DNA of 64,000 nucleotides from Sphingomonas sp. J315 (GCF_024666595.1 NZ_CP088296.1:124001-188000); one strand, 5' to 3'. Shown: positions 39,134 through 49,097, counted from the first letter of the stretch. Made by a program: numbers and translations. Notes: generated by a model not told the origin, from the letters alone.

Positions 39134-40669
39134 TCAATCGACTCCCGCCGCCCGATCCGCCAGCACGTCCACCGGCGGCATCGCGCCCAGAAACCGCTTG
39201 ATCGCCGCGCGTGTCGGCAGTTCGCCCTTCTCCGCCGACACCATCACCGCGACCGCACGGTGCCGCCCGCCGAGCAGCTTGGCCTTCAGCGTCTCGGCCT
39301 TCACCCGCGACGGGCTGCCTGTCACAGCATCGCCGACGCGATACCAGGTCACGACCTCACGCTCGACCGGCCCGGGTGCGGTCATCCGCAGCGCGCTCCC
39401 ACCCTCCAGCGTCGGCAGATCCTCGATCCGCACCCAGCTGTCATTCTCGCGGATTGCGCCCTGGCCAAATCCGACCAGTTCCTTCCCCTCGCGCTGGCTG
39501 GCATAGACCGCCAGCACCAGATCGACCTGCGCGCCCATCCCGTCCGAATAGCGCGTCATCACGAAATGATCGGCGCCGGGGAAATTGGGCTTCCACACCG
39601 CGCGGCTGCTCAGCGGTACTTGCGTCCACCCTGCGACCTGTGGGGCGGCAACCTTGGCAGGCAGCGTATCGGCCCGCGCCGCGATCACCGCCGCCCACGC
39701 CATGAACAGGCTCACCACTGTGAGCGCCACCAGCGCCACCACCGCCGGCATCTGCGCCGTCCCCGGCCAGCGCGCCTGCAACTTGGCGGGATCGAACCAC
39801 GGCGCATCGGGGTCGCGGTCGAACCATTTCCACCCGATCGCCAGCACGCCGGCCATCACCGCGCCGAAGAACACCCAGCCATAGAGGATGTGGTCGAACC
39901 CCGTCGCCGCCTCGACCGACGTCAGATAGGCGGCATAGACCGTTCCGAACGCGCGAAATCCGTTGGCGATGATCGGCACGATCAGGGCCACGGCCATGAA
40001 CGCCACGCGCCGGGTCCAGCGCGTGTAGCAAACATTCGCCACCAGCGCCCCGTACGCGATCATCGCGATCACGAACTTCGCGCCCGAACACGCCTCGGCC
40101 ACCTCGAAATAGCCATTGGGGGTGGTAATCAGCACACCATCGACATGCGCCGGCACACCGAACAGGTCGAGCAGCGGCACCAGGATCGCAACGGTCAGAT
40201 CCTGGAGCGGCTTTTCCAGCCCCTCGCCGAACGGCACCAGAAAAATCATATATGCCAGCGGAAACGCCAGCGCGCGCACCACATTCGGGCCAAGCAACGC
40301 GACCACCGCGCCCTGCATCATCGCCACCAGCCCGAGATGCCGGAACAGCGCGACTCCCGCCGCATCGCCCAGCAGCCACGCGCCCGCGCCACCAGCGACG
40401 ACAACCAGCCCCGGCCACCAGGCTACAGGCGGCACCTTGGTCAGATCGACCCGCCGCTGCCACACCAGCCACGCCACGACTGGCGCGACGAACAGGCAAT
40501 GACCGAACGTCGTGTTGGTCCAGTAGATCGCAGTCAGGTCACTGACATCGCCCCGGAACAGCAGCAGCAGCACCGCCCAGACGCCCGCCAGCATCGCGCC
40601 ATGACGCTGCCAACGGGCATCCAACAGGTGCGTCGCCGCCACTGACATCGCCGCGCTCGCCACGGTCAC
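39134..40669 (-). CDS. xrtA: Exosortase A with C-terminal EpsI domain
   Basis: A 511-residue polytopic membrane transpeptidase. The N-terminal EpsH-type part has about eight helices and the catalytic triad: Cys194 in EACSGAKF, Arg239 in NGFRAFGT and His260 in FDHILYGW. From about residue 310 an EpsI-like periplasmic domain follows (AAPQVAGWTQVPLS, VTWYRVGDAV). Exosortase A cleaves PEP-CTERM tails of exported proteins at the membrane and is coupled to polysaccharide production. The EpsI fusion is common in this subfamily. No PEP-CTERM substrate is encoded in the window. Start overlaps the upstream glycosyltransferase by 4 bases. Confidence 0.95.
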   Translation of the reverse strand: MTVASAAMSVAATHLLDARWQRHGAMLAGVWAVLLLLFRGDVSDLTAIYWTNTTFGHCLFVAPVVAWLVWQRRVDLTKVPPVAWWPGLVVVAGGAGAWLLGDAAGVALFRHLGLVAMMQGAVVALLGPNVVRALAFPLAYMIFLVPFGEGLEKPLQDLTVAILVPLLDLFGVPAHVDGVLITTPNGYFEVAEACSGAKFVIAMIAYGALVANVCYTRWTRRVAFMAVALIVPIIANGFRAFGTVYAAYLTSVEAATGFDHILYGWVFFGAVMAGVLAIGWKWFDRDPDAPWFDPAKLQARWPGTAQMPAVVALVALTVVSLFMAWAAVIAARADTLPAKVAAPQVAGWTQVPLSSRAVWKPNFPGADHFVMTRYSDGMGAQVDLVLAVYASQREGKELVGFGQGAIRENDSWVRIEDLPTLEGGSALRMTAPGPVEREVVTWYRVGDAVTGSPSRVKAETLKAKLLGGRHRAVAVMVSAEKGELPTRAAIKRFLGAMPPVDVLADRAAGVD

Positions 40670-41886
40670 GCCGCCGCCGGGCGTTCCAGCCGCCTGTCAT
40701 TGCGGCCGCGCAGCCCCATGATCTCGTCGAGCACCGCCAGCCGCGCGTCCCAGCTATAATGGTCGATCACCCGCTGCCGCGCGAGCGCGCCGAATGCCGT
40801 GCCCGTCGCCGGATCGGACAGGATGCGGGTCACCGCGTCGGCGATCTCGCCCACCGTCTCACCGACCTCGATCGTGCCGCCATGGTCGATGCCGGTCGCG
40901 GCGGCACCCGAAGCGACCACCGGCCGCGCCATCGCCATCGCCTCCAGCACCTTGTTCTGGATGCCGCGCGCCAGCTTGAGCGGCGCGACCACCACCGATG
41001 CCGCGTGTAGCCAGGGGCGGACATCGGCGACCTCGCCGGTCACCATCACGCCCTTGTGCTTGGTCAGCGCCTTGACCGCATCGGTCGGCTTGCGCCCGAC
41101 AATGGCAAAACGCGCATTGGGGTGGCGCAGACGGATATGCGGCAGGATCGTCTCGACGAACCAGGTCACGCCTTCGATATTCGGGCGGTAATCCATCTGG
41201 CCGGTAAACACGATCAGCTCGCCCATCGTGTCGATGCGCTTGAACTGCGCGCCGGGGTCGAAAATGCCGGTGTCGATGCCGTTGCCCACCGCATGGACAC
41301 GGTCGGCACCCGTGCGTTGCTCGAACAATTGTGCTTCTTCGGCGCTGACGAACAGACTGGCGTCGGCGCGCGCGGCAATTGCCCGTTCATGCGCGCCGAG
41401 CAGCCGCGCCTCGCGCCGCATCATCCATCCGGTAAAGCCGCGGCTGGTCTCGCCGTAACTTGCGAACTTCGCCGAATCCATGTCGACGAAATCCATGATG
41501 ACCTTCTGGCGCGGACGCAGCGGGACATATTGCGCCATCTGGCTGGAGAAGACGTAGATCGTGTCGATCGCGTGCCGCGCGAGCATCGACTCCACCGCGC
41601 GATGCACCTCCGCATTGTCGAACGCGGTCAGCGATACCGGGCGGTGCGAGAGCAGCGACTGCATCCCCGCCAGCGCCTGCGGCTTGCTGCGCCACACGAT
41701 CTGGCGGTTGCCCGTAAGCTTGGCGAGGCCCGACTTGCGCTTGAGGTCCGCAGGGTCATCGGCGAACGCCACCAGATGCACGCGCTTGCGCTCGCTCAGA
41801 TAGCGGATGATGTTGAACGCGCGAATCTTGTCGCCGCGGTCGGGCGGGAACGGCACGCGATGCGCCAGGAACAGAATATCGCCCAT
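40666..41886 (-). CDS. XrtA-associated glycosyltransferase (sugar transferase, PEP-CTERM/EpsH1 type)
   Basis: A 406-residue GT-B glycosyltransferase with the typical start MGDILFLAHRVPFPPDRGDKI. Later motifs are VMDFVDMDSAKFA-like, VFTGQMDYRPNIEGVTWF, FAIVGRKPT, VTGEVADVRPWLHAASVVVAPL and GIQNKVLEAMAMARPVV (acceptor/donor sites). In this sequence it reads through from the FemAB gene, but a start at 41886 overlapping a shifted TGA (TGATG) is the more natural organisation. It probably adds a sugar during repeat-unit assembly. Confidence 0.9.
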   Translation of the reverse strand: MGDILFLAHRVPFPPDRGDKIRAFNIIRYLSERKRVHLVAFADDPADLKRKSGLAKLTGNRQIVWRSKPQALAGMQSLLSHRPVSLTAFDNAEVHRAVESMLARHAIDTIYVFSSQMAQYVPLRPRQKVIMDFVDMDSAKFASYGETSRGFTGWMMRREARLLGAHERAIAARADASLFVSAEEAQLFEQRTGADRVHAVGNGIDTGIFDPGAQFKRIDTMGELIVFTGQMDYRPNIEGVTWFVETILPHIRLRHPNARFAIVGRKPTDAVKALTKHKGVMVTGEVADVRPWLHAASVVVAPLKLARGIQNKVLEAMAMARPVVASGAAATGIDHGGTIEVGETVGEIADAVTRILSDPATGTAFGALARQRVIDHYSWDARLAVLDEIMGLRGRNDRRLERPAAA

Positions 41887-42960
41887 CAGCCGAGCCCCCC
41901 GCGAAATCCACGGCCCGACGCGGTTGGCGATGGCGAGCGGCAGCTTGCTCCAGACTGCGACCTGCAGCCGGTATTTGGGATTCAGCGGATTGGCGTCGCG
42001 GATCACCGCACCCTCCGCCACGCGGTCATAATAGGTCAGCGGCTGCGGCTCGAATCCCCAATTCTTCTTGAACGCCGCCGCGCCCGTGCCGACCTTCGAC
42101 CGGCCGAAATCGAACCGGGTACAACCGCGCTCACGCGCATGGCGCATCAGCTCGAAATACATGCGATCATTGGCGCGCAACCGACGCGCCTCCGCCGTGC
42201 CGCCGCCCCAATAGGGAAACACCGTCCGCCGCCAGTATAGACTCAACACAGCGGACACTGCCTTACCCCCACGCCGCACCACCAGCACGTCGGCGGCGCT
42301 ACCAAATTCCTGCAACACTTCCGTGAACAGCGCACGCGGAAAAACGGGGGTACCCAGATTGCGCACGCTTTCGGCATAGACTGCATAGTGCGCGGCTACA
42401 TCGACGGGATTGCTGCCGATCGTGACGTCGAGCTCGGTGTCGAGTGCCTTGCGCACCTCGGCGCGCTGCTTGCGCGGGATGGCGAGCAGTTCGGCATCGT
42501 CATCCTCGGCGAGCGGGCGGACGAACCCCAGATAGTGGCTGTCGTCGACGGTCCATTCCGGCCCAGGCCGCGGCCCGCCGCGGACCTCGACGCTCGGGCA
42601 GCTCAACTGCTGCGCCAACGCCCAGCATTCGCCCGCCAGCGCCTCCGCAACTGCAGGCTTGTCGGCAAGGATACCCCCGCCCACGCCGAATCCCGCCGAC
42701 GCCAGCACTCGCCCGAACAAGGGTGAATGGAGCTCGGTCAGCGGCATTACCCCGACGATCCCGAACTCGCCGCGCTCGGCAATCAGATAATGGTTGCGCT
42801 GCCCGCACCCCTTGGCCACCGCCGCGCTCCATGCGGGCAGGTGAAAGGGCGTCGCATCGGGATGCTCATGGACATAGGCACCGATCCGCGCACGATCGAT
42901 CGTGTCGCTCAGGTCGGCAACGCGCAGCGTCAGCGGGCGCAGCTGGATCGGCGCGTTCAC
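41886..42960 (-). CDS. FemAB-like GNAT protein of the XrtA system
   Basis: About 358 residues with the FemAB/GNAT fold: HPDATPFHLPAWSAAV near the N-terminus, IPRKQRAEVRKAL, YAESVRNLGTPVFPRALF, YWGGGTAEARRLRANDRMYFELMRHARERGCTRFDFGRSK and a C-terminal FKKNWGFEPQPLTY. Relatives transfer aminoacyl or acyl groups onto a carbohydrate or peptide carrier. In the raw sequence it is fused in frame to the glycosyltransferase; dropping one base from the run of six C (41895-41900) ends it at SRGLG followed by TGA. Confidence 0.88.
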
Positions 42961-43826
42961 GCCGCCGCCTCCAGCACCGGCACGCTATCCAGCAATGCCG
43001 CCTCCGCCGCCGCCACCCGATCGGTGCGGTCCCAGCGATGCGCCGCGAACAGCGCCTGCAATTTCCCCGCCATCGCCCCCAGCCGGCTGTAGTGCCGCAG
43101 CTTCGACTTGAGCGGCGCGTTCTCCACACGCGGCTGGCCCGGATCGACCTCCCAGGGATGGAAGTAGAAGATCGCCGGCTGCCCCTGCGCATTCATCGCG
43201 CGGATCGCGCCCTGCACGACGCTGCTGGGCAACAGTCGGAAAAACCCGCCCCCGGTCGTCACCTCCCGCCCCAAGAACCGCGCGGTGGTCACCGGCAGCT
43301 CGACCAGCTCGCTCCCCGCCACCGGACGATATGCCCGGCGCGGCGCATCGGCCCAGCCATAATGGTCATGGCCGATCGGCGCGACGCTCGACGAATAGGC
43401 ATAGCCTTCCTCTGCCAGCACCTGATGCGCCCAGGGGGTGCGGACATCGATAGAGAAGCTCGGCGCGCGATATCCGCTCACCTTCTGTCCGGTCGCATCC
43501 TCCAGCACCGCGCGCGCGCGGTTGATATCGGCGCGAAACTGTTCCGGCCCCATGGTGAAGACGCGTTGATGGTCCCAGCCATGGCTGGCGACCTCATGCC
43601 CCGCATCGGCGATCCGCCGCATCAGCGCGGGATAGCGCTCGGCCACCCAGCCGAGCGTAAAGAATGTCGCCTTGACCCCGCCCTCGCCGAACAGCGCCAA
43701 CACCTTGTCGGTATTCGCCTCGACACGATGCTCCAGCGACGCCCAGTCGTCGCGCGCGATCACCGTCTCGAACGCGCCGACCTGGAACCAGTCCTCGACA
43801 TCGACCGAAAGGGCGTTGGCGACCAT
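42957..43826 (-). CDS. XrtA system polysaccharide deacetylase
   Basis: A 289-residue NodB-fold deacetylase. SVDVEDWFQV carries the catalytic/metal Asp residues, HEVASHGWDH the metal His pair, and GYRAPSFSID and FYFHPWEVDP the later motifs. It probably removes N-acetyl groups from the nascent exopolysaccharide. No signal peptide is seen, typical of this subgroup. Start overlaps the end of the ATPase-proximal gene by a few bases on the downstream side (4-base overlap with FemAB). Confidence 0.92.
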   Translation of the reverse strand: MVANALSVDVEDWFQVGAFETVIARDDWASLEHRVEANTDKVLALFGEGGVKATFFTLGWVAERYPALMRRIADAGHEVASHGWDHQRVFTMGPEQFRADINRARAVLEDATGQKVSGYRAPSFSIDVRTPWAHQVLAEEGYAYSSSVAPIGHDHYGWADAPRRAYRPVAGSELVELPVTTARFLGREVTTGGGFFRLLPSSVVQGAIRAMNAQGQPAIFYFHPWEVDPGQPRVENAPLKSKLRHYSRLGAMAGKLQALFAAHRWDRTDRVAAAEAALLDSVPVLEAAA

Positions 43827-43828
43827 CG

Positions 43829-44950
43829 TCAGGCAGCGGCTCCCCGCCGCGTCGGTCGAGCATCCTCGACCTCGATGAAATCGACCATCAGCGTCAGCAC
43901 GCGACGCAGCGCCGCATCCTGTTCCTCAAGCCGTGCCTCGAGCCGCGCGAGCTGCGCCGCCATCTCGGGGTCGACCACAGGAGCTGACGCCGGTGCAGCC
44001 GCAGGAGCCGCCGGAGCGGAAACCTCGCGCCGCAACGCCTCCCGCGCGGCCTGTGCGGCTTCGGGCGGTGCCGGAACCGGAGCGGGTGCCGGTGGCGGTG
44101 CCGGGCGCGCCGGAGCCGAAGGTGGCAGCGCCCCGGACAGATCGCCCTCCAGATCGGCGATCACCGCCTCGACATCGGCGCCGGTAAAGCTGGTAATTTC
44201 CTCGATCGCGCCGAGCAGCAGCACCCGGCCTGCGAGCAGATTGACCTTGCGCGGAATCCCGCCCGACCAGCGATACATCGCCGCGACCGCATCGTTGGTG
44301 AAGCGCGGCTTGCCCCGCCACCCGACGCAGGACAGGCGGTGGATCAGATAGGGCTCGAGCTCGTCCGCGCCCATCGGGTCGAGCTGGTGCATCGCGATCA
44401 CGCGCTGGCGCAGCTGGTCGAGCCGCGGATCCGACAGTCGCCCGCGAAACTCGGGCTGGCCGAGCAGGAAGATCTGCAGCAGCGGATAGCCGCCCGCCTG
44501 GAAATTGGAGAGCATGCGCAGCTCTTCCAGGCTCTCCAGCGGCAGCGCCTGTGCCTCGTCGACGATCAGCAGCGTCCGCCGCCCCTGCCGCGCCACGGCG
44601 TGAAGCTGCTTCTCGATTCCCGCGAGCATCTGCGCCTTGGTCAGGTGGGTCGCATCGATGTTCAGCCCTGCCGCAACCATCTGCAACAGGTCTTCGGCCT
44701 CGATCTGGGTCGTGACGATCTTGATGACGTGCAGCCGCTCGGGGTCGATCGTCTCCATCAGGTGACCGACCAACGTCGTCTTGCCTGCACCGGGCGCACC
44801 GGTGATGACGATGAATCCTTCGCCCTGGCTCAGGCCATAGCCGAGATAGGCCATCGCCTTTTTATGCGTGACGGTATCGAACCAGAAGGCCGGATCCGGC
44901 GTCAGCTGGAACGGCCTCCCGCTCAGTCCATAATGGTCGTCGTACATCAT
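43829..44950 (-). CDS. XrtA system ExeA-like ATPase
   Basis: A 373-residue AAA ATPase. YGLSGRPFQLTPDPAFWF is the family start; ITGAPGAGKTTLVGHL is Walker A, TLLIVDEAQALP is Walker B, and SGGIPRKVNLLAGRVLLLG is sensor 2-like. The tail is Pro/Ala-rich and then a predicted coiled coil. It resembles general-secretion ExeA proteins and may drive assembly of the export machinery. Confidence 0.92.
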   Translation of the reverse strand: MMYDDHYGLSGRPFQLTPDPAFWFDTVTHKKAMAYLGYGLSQGEGFIVITGAPGAGKTTLVGHLMETIDPERLHVIKIVTTQIEAEDLLQMVAAGLNIDATHLTKAQMLAGIEKQLHAVARQGRRTLLIVDEAQALPLESLEELRMLSNFQAGGYPLLQIFLLGQPEFRGRLSDPRLDQLRQRVIAMHQLDPMGADELEPYLIHRLSCVGWRGKPRFTNDAVAAMYRWSGGIPRKVNLLAGRVLLLGAIEEITSFTGADVEAVIADLEGDLSGALPPSAPARPAPPPAPAPVPAPPEAAQAAREALRREVSAPAAPAAAPASAPVVDPEMAAQLARLEARLEEQDAALRRVLTLMVDFIEVEDARPTRRGAAA

Positions 44951-44972
44951 GCCATCCCTGGACCAAAAACCT

Positions 44973-46568
44973 TCAGAAACCGTAGCGAAGGCCGAGCTGC
45001 GCCTGCGCCTGGGTGTTGCTTCCCTCCCCTTCGACTTCGAAGGTGGAGATCCCGAGCGAGGCGACCGCGCTCAGCGGGCCGAAATTATGATAGTAGGAGC
45101 CGGCCGCGCCTCCGCCCATCACGCCCGGCGCGCCGGCGATGCCGCTCTTGTAATAGTTGATGAACATGTTGCCGTTGACCCCGGACCTGGCGCTCAACGC
45201 GCGTGCGGCGAACAGCTGGGCATAATAGGTGTCGTCGCTGCTGCCGGCCAGCACCGAACTACCCGCAGGGACCAGATAGGTCCGGTTGGCATAGCCCGCG
45301 CCGAAGCCCAGCGTCGTGCGACCGGCGTTCATCGCCAGCACGCCCGTCACGCCGCGTGCGCGATAGTTGGCGCTGGCGACCGAGCCGAGCGTGTTGGTCA
45401 GGCATCCGCCCGCCGCGGTGCCGCTGTCGCCAAAGATGCAGCCGTCAAACTGGTCGCCGAACGCGTCGGTCGGAATGTTGAAGCTGGTCGGCAGCGCCGC
45501 AAGGTCGCTCGCCAGCTGGCGGCCAAAGCTCTGGACCGAATCATACACGCCGACCTGCAACCCGGAGCGCCGCGAAATTTGCCACTGGAGCGATCCGGTA
45601 TAGCTCATCGAATCGTACCGACGGCCCGCCCGCGCCTCCAGCATCAGCCGGGCGTTGGGCTTGTAGATCACGCCCGCGTCCCAGAAGATCCCTTCGATCT
45701 CATAAGCGATGCGCGGCGGCGATGCCGGATCGGTGACGAATCGCCCTGCGCCGTCGCGCACGATCGCGCCGGTCCCGTCGCGCAGCGCGTCCTTCTGGGT
45801 GATCTCGATTTTCTCGTAACCGACGCCACCGACGACCGCGAGTCCCCGACCGATCGGCAGCACCGCGTCGGCGCGGCCATATTTGCCGTCGAACTTCTGG
45901 TCGAGTTGGCTCATCCCCTCGCGCTGCCACGCGCCGGCAACGCTCAGGCCCACGGGCAGGATCGTCCCCGCCTTCACCCCGGCGCGCACCTGCGCCAGAT
46001 GGTTGGTGGCGCTGTCGAACACGTCGACCGGCGGCGCGGCGGGATCGATCGACGAGATCGAGGGCGCCTCGACCTTGGTATAGCCGAAACGATAGGCAGC
46101 GCTGAGGCTCGCCGGGCCGTTGCCGGTGTGGAACGTCGGCCCCCCATAGACCGAATAGACCTGGGCCGTGTTGCGGACATTGCCCGCCAGATTGGTCGGC
46201 GCATCGCCGCGCATGTCGCTGCGCGCGCGCGTCGCCAGCGCACCGCCCTCAACGGTAAAGCCCGGCGCGACCTTCACCGCGGCGCGCGCAAGGCCGCTAT
46301 GGGTGTCCTGATCCGCAAGATTCTTCTGGTAATCTAAGCGGCGCTCATATTTGTACGAAAGCTGCACCTCGACCCGGCGAGTCTGGATCGACGCATCGAC
46401 CCCCGCGCCGATGGTGGAATAGGTCAGCACCTCGCCCCCGCCCGACAGGTCAGCGACCAGCACCTGCCCCGCATCGACATAGGGGGTGATCTGCTTGCGC
46501 TTGTCCTTCGCCATTGCGGGCGCGGACATCAGGGCGGTGACGGCAATGGCCGCAGCGAACAACCTCAT
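44973..46568 (-). CDS. XrtA-associated outer-membrane beta-barrel protein
   Basis: A 531-residue exported protein (signal peptide RLFAAAIAVTALMSAPAMA) with many alternating amphipathic strands ending in aromatic residues and a terminal LGLRYGF, the C-terminal Phe expected of outer-membrane barrels. It corresponds to the TIGR03016-like PEP-CTERM-associated outer-membrane family. It likely forms part of the route across the outer membrane. A Cys pair (CIFGDSGTAAGGC) lies in a loop at about residue 380. Confidence 0.85.
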   Translation of the reverse strand: MRLFAAAIAVTALMSAPAMAKDKRKQITPYVDAGQVLVADLSGGGEVLTYSTIGAGVDASIQTRRVEVQLSYKYERRLDYQKNLADQDTHSGLARAAVKVAPGFTVEGGALATRARSDMRGDAPTNLAGNVRNTAQVYSVYGGPTFHTGNGPASLSAAYRFGYTKVEAPSISSIDPAAPPVDVFDSATNHLAQVRAGVKAGTILPVGLSVAGAWQREGMSQLDQKFDGKYGRADAVLPIGRGLAVVGGVGYEKIEITQKDALRDGTGAIVRDGAGRFVTDPASPPRIAYEIEGIFWDAGVIYKPNARLMLEARAGRRYDSMSYTGSLQWQISRRSGLQVGVYDSVQSFGRQLASDLAALPTSFNIPTDAFGDQFDGCIFGDSGTAAGGCLTNTLGSVASANYRARGVTGVLAMNAGRTTLGFGAGYANRTYLVPAGSSVLAGSSDDTYYAQLFAARALSARSGVNGNMFINYYKSGIAGAPGVMGGGAAGSYYHNFGPLSAVASLGISTFEVEGEGSNTQAQAQLGLRYGF

Positions 46569-47548
46569 TGGTCGGCTTCCCCGTAATAGGCGCCGTAACT
46601 CCCGAAGCGGCGGCCATTGGGCTGGATGGAAACACTGTTGAGCAACAACTGGATATGGTCGCACCCGTCGAGCAGCCCGACCGCGTCGCGCAGCTCGCTC
46701 TCGCGCGTGCGGTCGGCGCGGACCACCAGCATCACCTGCCCGACATGGCTGGCGAGCGCGCTGGCCGGCGATGCGGCAAGAATCGGGGGCGAATCGAAGA
46801 TCACGATCCGGCGCGGATTGGCCGCCGCCAGCCCGTCGAGGATTGCATGCGCCCGCGCACTGGCGAGCAATTCGGTATCGGCGACGCTGCGCGTACCGGC
46901 CGGTAGCACCGACAGCTGCGGCACATCGGTGTCGATGATGCAGTCCTCGACGTTCGACACCGCACCTGACAGCGCGTCGAGCAGGCCGGGGCCGTCGGGT
47001 GCGCCGAGTCGCTGGAGCACGTCGGGCTTGGCGAAATCCGCATCGACCAGCAGGATTTCGACATCCTTCTCTGCGGCCATCGAAAGCGCCAGGTTGATCG
47101 CGCAAAACGTCTTGCCGTCGTTCGGCTTGGCCGAGCAGACCAGGATCATCCGCGACCGGTCGTCGGCACCCTCGCCGCCCGTCGCACGGATCTGGCGCGC
47201 GGTGGTCAGCAACTGGCGCTTCGCCAGCCGGAATTCCTCGGCCAGCGCGGTCACCGTCGCACCCGGCACCAGCATCCCGTGGTCGGCCAACTTCCGCCGG
47301 TCGATCGCGACGCGACGCCGCGCGCCAGCCTGCTGATCGGGCTGAGCGACGGGTGCCACCGCAGGACGCACCAGCGGCGCACGCGGCGCCTCGACCGCAC
47401 CGAATACGGGAATGTCGTGGCGCGGCTTCGTCGCGGGCGCATGCACAGGAGCGACCTGCTGCGCCGCCTGGCGCTGGACGTGCGCCTGGTGCGCCGCGGC
47501 CCGTTCCACCAGCGATCCGCCAAGGCGTTTTGGGGTCTGGTCGTTCAT
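46565..47548 (-). CDS. XrtA-associated tyrosine autokinase (CpsD/CapB-like)
   Basis: A 327-residue BY-kinase. The ATP site is SAKPNDGKTFCAINLA, with Walker A' ILLVDADFAKPD and Walker B RIVIFDSPP. The C-terminus GSYGAYYGEADQ carries the Tyr residues expected for autophosphorylation. The N-terminal 80 residues are Ala/Pro/Gln-rich and probably flexible. It works with the chain-length protein next to it to control polymerisation and export. Start overlaps the outer-membrane gene by 4 bases. Confidence 0.9.
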   Translation of the reverse strand: MNDQTPKRLGGSLVERAAAHQAHVQRQAAQQVAPVHAPATKPRHDIPVFGAVEAPRAPLVRPAVAPVAQPDQQAGARRRVAIDRRKLADHGMLVPGATVTALAEEFRLAKRQLLTTARQIRATGGEGADDRSRMILVCSAKPNDGKTFCAINLALSMAAEKDVEILLVDADFAKPDVLQRLGAPDGPGLLDALSGAVSNVEDCIIDTDVPQLSVLPAGTRSVADTELLASARAHAILDGLAAANPRRIVIFDSPPILAASPASALASHVGQVMLVVRADRTRESELRDAVGLLDGCDHIQLLLNSVSIQPNGRRFGSYGAYYGEADQ

Positions 47549-47558
47549 GGCCTGCCCC

Positions 47559-49079
47559 TCACGCGCTCATGCCGCGCTGGAGCATTTCAAGCCCCAGCAG
47601 CGCTACCCATGCGACGACCAATCCTGCGGACGCCGCTGCAAACATCTGGAATCGCTTCCGGCGCAATGCGGTCTGCGCCCCGGTCACGACTTCGCCGATC
47701 GAACCGATCACCGGCATCCCGCTCATCTTCTCGAGCCGCGCGGTGGTCGGGAACGTGCCCGCCAACTGGCTGAGGCCGAACGCGACGGCAACGCCGGCGC
47801 CTAGTCCGACGATCAGCACGCCGGTCAGCAACAGCGGCCGGTTGGGCGCGGTCGGCGAACGCGGCGCAGTCGGCGGATCGATCACGTTGAACTTGACCGC
47901 ATCGGCCTGGCCTGCAGCCTGGCTGCGCAATTTCACCTGCTCGCGATCGGCGAGCAGCTTGTCATAGGCGGCCTTCATCACCTGATAGTTGCGGTCGATC
48001 TCGGCCTGTTCTTGCGCTGCGGCGGGGTCGCCAGCGATCTTTTGGTCGATCGCGGCCATGTCCGCCTCGATCTGCGCCTTGCGATTGGTCAGCGCGGCAA
48101 CCTGCGCCGACTTGTCGGCCTGCATCGCGCGCAGGCTCAGGTAGAGCGGGTTGGCGCTCGCCCCCCGCCGCCGCCCGAATAGACCGGCTCGCGTCGCGCC
48201 GCGCTCTGCGCCGCCGACAACTGGCTCTTGAGCGCGATGACGTCGGGGTGATTGTCGGTAAAGCCGCGCGCGCGCTTCGGCGAGCTGCCCCTGGATCGCA
48301 GACAGCCGCGCCCGCGCCGGCCCGGCCACGGCACCGCCGCCGCCAACGCCCGCGACCGTCGCTGACGTGCCCGCCATCTGACCGTTGACTGCTGCTAGAC
48401 CGCTCTGCGCCGCCGCCAGTTCCTGATTGACCTGCGCCAGTTGCGCACGCGCCGCCGCCAGCCGCTCGGCAAGCGTGCCGGTCCCGGGCAGCGAGCCAAG
48501 ATAGCGGGTCTGGAAATCCGCCTTCTTGGCCTCCGCCTCCTGCAATGCCTTCTGACGCTGGGCGAGCTGTTGGTCGAGAAACTGGAGCGACTGGCTCGCC
48601 TCGTCGCGGATCGTGCCCAGATTGTCCTCGACAAAGATGTCGATCAGCTTCTGGACGATCGTGCGCGACAACTTGCCGCTGTCCGCCGTCGCGGTGATCT
48701 CGAACAGATTATCCTGCTGCGCAGTAATCTTGATCTTCTTCTGCAAACCCGCGACCCGGTCCGCGACATCGCGGTCGGTTGCGACGGTGTTGGCGAGGTC
48801 GGTGCCGCGCACGACCTTTTCCAGATTGGTCGCACTCGCCAGCGTGGTGCGGACGCGGTCGATATCCTTCTGCTGTTCCTGCTGGGTTGCGATGCCCTCA
48901 CCGGGCAGGATCGAACGCAGCTGAACGAAGACGCGCGCGCGGCTCTCATACTGGTTCGGGATCTGCGACACGACGAGCCAGCCCGCCAGGCAGACTGCCC
49001 AGGCGACGGCCATGGCAATCCAGCGGCGTTGCCACACGCCGTGAAGTGCCGTCCTGATCTCGTCCCACAATCCCCCCAC
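47559..49079 (-). CDS. XrtA system polysaccharide chain-length determinant (Wzz/GNVR), two compensating indels
   Basis: A 506-residue inner-membrane co-polymerase. Helix 1 (RWIAMAVAWAVCLAGWLVVS) is followed by a periplasmic coiled coil and helix 2 (LLLTGVLIVGLGAGVAVAFGLS); the family segment FNVIDPPTAPRSPTAPNRP precedes helix 2. Between about 48165 and 48270 the reading is nonsense (LYRQSPRRHRAQEPV); the adjacent frame reads GFTDNHPDVIALKSQLSAAQ, a normal Wzz motif. One base too many near 48265-48275 and one too few at the run of six C (48161-48166) explain it. Confidence 0.88.
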   Translation of the reverse strand: MGGLWDEIRTALHGVWQRRWIAMAVAWAVCLAGWLVVSQIPNQYESRARVFVQLRSILPGEGIATQQEQQKDIDRVRTTLASATNLEKVVRGTDLANTVATDRDVADRVAGLQKKIKITAQQDNLFEITATADSGKLSRTIVQKLIDIFVEDNLGTIRDEASQSLQFLDQQLAQRQKALQEAEAKKADFQTRYLGSLPGTGTLAERLAAARAQLAQVNQELAAAQSGLAAVNGQMAGTSATVAGVGGGGAVAGPARARLSAIQGQLAEARARLYRQSPRRHRAQEPVVGGAERGATRAGLFGRRRGASANPLYLSLRAMQADKSAQVAALTNRKAQIEADMAAIDQKIAGDPAAAQEQAEIDRNYQVMKAAYDKLLADREQVKLRSQAAGQADAVKFNVIDPPTAPRSPTAPNRPLLLTGVLIVGLGAGVAVAFGLSQLAGTFPTTARLEKMSGMPVIGSIGEVVTGAQTALRRKRFQMFAAASAGLVVAWVALLGLEMLQRGMSA

Positions 49080-49097
49080 CGGGCGGTCTCCGTCTGG

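Noticed and set aside
39134..40669. Exosortase A-EpsI fusion as a novelty
   Set aside because: This fusion is a known and common form of XrtA.
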